The position numbers and the translations under genes were made by a program. A stretch of DNA of 64,000 nucleotides, taken from Jaapia argillacea MUCL 33604 (taxonomy: Eukaryota > Basidiomycota > Agaricomycetes > Jaapiales > Jaapiaceae). The notes under the pieces were generated by a model, which had not been told where the DNA came from, ran no database searches, and saw only the letters and a list, made by a program, of their open reading frames with translations. Shown piece after piece: positions 60,263 to 64,000 of the stretch; position 1 is the stretch's first letter, and every line of letters starts with the position of its first letter. Location: positions 314,876 through 378,875 of the forward strand of contig KL197723.1 in the NCBI GenBank assembly GCA_000697665.1, written 5' to 3'.

Positions 60263-62805
60263 ACAGGGATAACTGAAAGAAATAACTCTCATCTTGAAAG
60301 CCTCGCGGAAGCTCGGGAAATATGAAAAAGTAATAGAACATGGAACTCACCAGGAGAATTCCTTTGATTCACAAATGCTGGGATCCTTAGGCCTCAACGT
60401 TGAACGGCGTCCTCTTGTCCACCGCATTGTCCTGTTGCGGGAGTTGAAATTTGCACGTGAGAGGAATATAAAGGAACGCGGTTGTTTAGGGCAGGCATCC
60501 TGGCGCTTGCCTGAGTACTAGCTTGCAGTGAAGTCACAGTGGCATCGAGTGAACATTTGGGTAAACTCTTCGCAGCTCAGAGCGGGGTCGCGAAAGCTAT
60601 CCAACTTCATGGGTTGGGACTACGTCGAGATGGGTTCATTGCCAGTCGCACGAGCAGGGATAGGGATGGTTGAACGAGCCCGACGTGGAACATTTGCGCG
60701 GCTTTCATGAGTACGGGTGTTGAGGCCTACTGTACATGTCAGCATGGGAATGGGAATCAACAATTGGAGAAGACTCACGACGCCGTTTAACTGAGGGGGA
60801 GATTGATTTGGATCTGGCGGGGTATTCGGGAATTGGAATCAAGCCGACGAGTATATATGAATGATGGAGACGAGCTTACCACGTTGAGGATAGCGGCGAA
60901 CTGGGACTCCGGGTAGAGTGTAGTAATCTTCAATAGAAACTGCAAAAATCACCGTTAGCACATAATGAAGAGATGCAGGAGGCGGATACATACTCCAATA
61001 AGTACAGGCTCCCGTGGCACATGCCGCAGTCCCACTTTTTCCTCGACCAATCTGCTCCCACCGGAAAACGTTCGACTCCGTAAGGATATTCGAGTGCCGG
61101 GAACAGAAGCAGACCGCAATTTGGTGATTGTGAGTTTTGCAACAGTCATTGAGTTGGTTGGGAGGGATTCGCGCTCAATGGGCATCAACGGGCCTTGAAG
61201 GAAACCGGTGTCATCACAGTAGATTGAGAATGAGAGGAAAGGCGGGAACACACCAATACCAGACAACAAGCCGGTCCAAAAGAAAACACCAACGCAACAC
61301 CGCAAAGATTGTTTCGTGAACGCATTGTATATACTTCAGGTCACCATAGGGGTCTGAGACGCCAGTGCAGATAGGGCGGTCAATTGGCGGAAAAAGATCG
61401 GAAGGCGGGGGGTCAAAGAGTGTACTGGAATGCATACAAAATGTATTGTGCTTGCAACGAGCGTGGGTGTGAAGAAGCGAGAGTGAGGTGAATACTTTGG
61501 TTATACGAAGTTGCCTTTATACGAGCTGACAAATTTGGATTTCAAAAAGTGATAACGATAGGAGGCGGGATGTTTTCACCTTGCGCAGCAGGCAACAGGC
61601 TACAATAGCCTGCCTAGTCGGTTGGTTGCCCAAAAAAAATTAAGGAGCTTGCAAGAAATGGATACATTCGTCCAACACTGCCGCCTTGACCATCACAATG
61701 GAGTCGAAAGGCCGCAGGGAAGGTAATAGACAGTAGGTGGGAGCCGTTGCTTTGCATAAGACCGCACCGGGTGCAGAACATCGAGGATGAAACGCACGTA
61801 GGGTGGGCAGGGAAATCTTTCGCGTCAGGGACAGCGGGATATAGCAAGGCCGCACAACAGCAAAAGATGCAGAAAACGAGATATATGAGTGGCGCGAGAG
61901 GATCGGTGCAAGGCAGAGGGGAACAGCACGTCAAGGAATATTGATAAAATCGAGAATATGGGAGGAGGAAGTCCAGCAAGTTCCTTACCGTCTCTCGGTC
62001 TGTGGACTGGTTCATTTGCCTCTATCTACATGTGGCACAATCCGGTCCCTTCCGTCGCTTCTGGAGCTTTGGTATCACTGGGTGCAAAGACCCATTAATA
62101 TTGTGGGCCTCCAAACACTAGTACTGTCCGAAAATCCTCCAAATGTCGAGAATCCTCAATGTTCTTTGAGTGTTTTGTGGATTGATGACTGCTCTTTGTA
62201 TGTTTGGTGATGTGCCGTCGCCGAACATCATTCATTGCACCGGTGTACGTAGTTCGATTCCCATTGCTCACGTTCTCCTTGAGGCGCACGATGGGTTGGA
62301 CAATGTCACTACAACTTGGGATGAACATTTAATCTCGTTCATATTCGCTTGGGATCGAGCTTGATTCAGCATTGAACATCCTACACGAACCTAGTGTGAA
62401 ACGCAACGCGGGTATCGTTCACGCTTTGATTGACTACAAGGGAGCTTGGGGGATCGTTCTATTAACAACATCCCGAATTCGCAAACAGGTGAACACAAGT
62501 ACGATAAGAGAAGTCGTAGATGAGGCTTATCGTCCTCATCACAAGTTTGCAGACCAGGACAGAATCATGGCCGAATGGCCTTCAGTGGAACATAGGAAAG
62601 GATTCCCCTCCTTCGGTTATACACTTCAAGGGCTTGTTGAGGGAGATGCAAATTCTGCGTCTGATGTTCACGGATCCGAGTGAACAAGGTCGGATATCGT
62701 CGTTCCGTCCCTTTCGCTGCAAGGGAATTGATGGTCGATGAAAGATCATACCAACTGAAAATTGTGGACGAGGTTTACCTCCAAGTCCTAGCCCATTCCG
62801 TGGTC
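60263..62805. other. Region with an unidentified spliced - strand gene fragment
   Basis: On the - strand, exon-like pieces with good splice sites occur: 61435 down to about 61258 (starting MHSSTLFDPPPSD from an ATG), 60998-61200 (TVAKLTITKLRSASVPG or another frame, donor GTATGTAT), about 60883-60942 (FLLKITTLYPESQFAAILNV, donor GTAAGC) and about 60785-60825 (PPDPNQSPPQLNGV). They suggest one gene of roughly 200-300 residues that I cannot identify, whose 3' part lies next to the retroelement. From 61440 to 62805 I see no gene; an open + strand frame (62372-62683) matches nothing known. Confidence 0.3.
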
Positions 62806-64000
62806 TCAATCGCTTTCACCAACAAAGCGCTTATTCCCCACGAAGAATTCAGGGATAGGGTGGCCGGAAGCTATCCGAGAATTAAGCATCGACGATATCT
62901 CGAGAAGTGGAAGGGAGGAATCTGGGACGGAGAGTCTCAATGACTGGAGATGCGGCCATAATACCGAGTCGTCCTGTCTAGAATCCTGCCCAACTCGCAG
63001 GCAATGGAGGAGGTGTCGTGGCACCTCAGTATTGTCTGCCAATTCTAGATCTAGACGCTCTAGTAATGGAGTGGATTGCATGAACAAGCGACAAACGGAG
63101 TTAGATTCGACTCCTCCCGTCCAAACACTTCCCTCAACACGGACCGATCGCAGCAGTGGATAGCTGTTCCTCGTTGAGAGGCCCTTCAGGAATCGTTCCA
63201 CGGGGAACCAGCGAGAAAGGATGTGCAAAGATTGGAGAGATGGTGCGTCGACTATATTCTGAATGCCGGGACAATGCCAATTAAGAATCATCGACTGAAG
63301 GGATGGCATTGAGACCGGGGGGGATCCGGCAGCATTGAAGCAGTATAAGCGAGCGTCGCGTAAATCGAGCGTGGACAGCGACTTCATGGCGTGGAATATA
63401 GGCCTGATTAACATATCCGGAATTGGGAACTCCTGATCAAATATGACCAAATGGTTTATCGCTTCGAGAGGGGGAAGCGGGTTCTTGGTTGGATGGAGCA
63501 AGGCAGCGGAGGAAGTTTGCAATGTGGACAACTGGGGCATACCTCCACGAAATAATGGCATCTGGTTGGAGAAAGTTGTCATCGAGTCTCCATCGATCCG
63601 AAGAAGTTGAAGACACGGGGCTGTGACCTCGTGAAGGGCGTCGAAAATTGGAAGCGGTCGGTAGTGGTCCAAAAGCCTGACAATGACATGAAATGCCTGT
63701 ACCTGTGGATATTCCGCTGAAGGAGAACCGTGATAGCTTCCATGTCGGAGAAACGGTCTCCACTAGGGATCGCGAGCGTGATCCATAAAGGAAGGGCGGC
63801 AGACCTAGTAAGGCATAACTCGAAATATTGAACCAACATCATATCATTCCCCTCACAAAGGTACCTCCCAAACCGCAGGTTGATACTGGACCACGCCCAG
63901 GATGTCTGGAATGCAACGTCTCGGAATCGGCGGGATATCAAGCTAAACGTGCTCCTGAAGTCATGGACGTCCCCTTCAACAAATCCAAAGGAAGGATATG
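62806..64000 (-). CDS. F-box/LRR-like protein, 5' part off the window, probably frameshifted
   Basis: Third member of the family seen at 24877 and 26972. The visible part begins at the right edge within the FSLISRRFRDVAFQTSWAWSS block, continues SINLRFGRYLCEGND and LCLTRSAALPLWITL, then the leucine-rich part (LPPLEAINHLVIFDQ, MPSLQSMILNWH, LLRSVRVEG, LLERLDLELADN) to the stop at 62806-62808. Near 63690-63710 the frame must change: upstream residues read MEAITVLLQRNIHRYR, downstream ones read FHVIVRLLDHYRPLP in another frame, and no convincing intron fits. It is therefore either a young pseudogene or an assembly error. The F-box itself lies beyond the window. Confidence 0.65.

Overview
The window looks like a gene-dense stretch of a filamentous basidiomycete genome, most likely an Agaricomycete. 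Nearly every gene is broken by short GT-AG introns of about 50-60 bp. The content includes families that are typical of or expanded in that group: DUF6535 membrane protein, F-box/leucine-rich proteins, GH5_7-type secreted proteins, a tyrosine-recombinase retrotransposon and a CACTA-like element. There is one assembly gap (54658-54966). I recognised no rRNA, tRNA gene or CRISPR array.

Layout. 1-2.5 kb holds no gene I can defend. 2.5-5.3 kb (+) is a TOK1-type two-pore potassium channel. 7.4-10.4 kb (-) is a two-finger GATA factor with an N-terminal DUF1752 and a histidine/proline-rich repeat tail. 13.7-16.2 kb (-) is an MFS sugar transporter. 17.1-18.9 kb (-) is elongation factor eEF1B gamma. 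A 1.2-kb non-autonomous CACTA-like transposon (19.8-21.0 kb) ends 10 bp before the start codon of a peroxisomal acyl-CoA oxidase (+, ends in SKL), which converges on a CHZ1-type histone chaperone (-). Two tandem F-box paralogs follow (24.9-28.5 kb, +), then a DUF6535 membrane protein (-), a NEO1-type P4-ATPase flippase (+, 32.0-36.3 kb) and a very long NST1 homolog (-, 36.5-42.9 kb). 43.6-50.4 kb carries two secreted glycoside-hydrolase-fold proteins; the second is a GH5_7 mannanase relative that lacks both catalytic glutamates. 51.0-52.3 kb (-) is a small multidomain protein with an N-terminal helical bundle and a C-terminal receiver/TIR-like domain, a candidate signalling or incompatibility factor.

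52.5-60.3 kb is a repeat-rich island: a 22-bp minisatellite, a tRNA-headed SINE-like sequence, and a Ngaro-type (DIRS-order) retroelement fossil with the diagnostic split direct repeats A1 - gag/RT/RNase H/tyrosine recombinase - B1 A2 B2, interrupted by a low-GC LTR-like insertion and the gap. 60.3-62.8 kb has an unidentified spliced gene fragment. A third F-box/LRR relative (-) runs off the right edge.

The genes are housekeeping or regulatory and are not organised as a pathway cluster. The points of most interest are the helical-bundle/receiver-like protein, the GH5 pseudoenzyme, the transposon abutting the acyl-CoA oxidase ATG, the split-repeat anatomy and CpG decay of the retroelement, and the repeat-rich low-complexity regions of the GATA factor and NST1.
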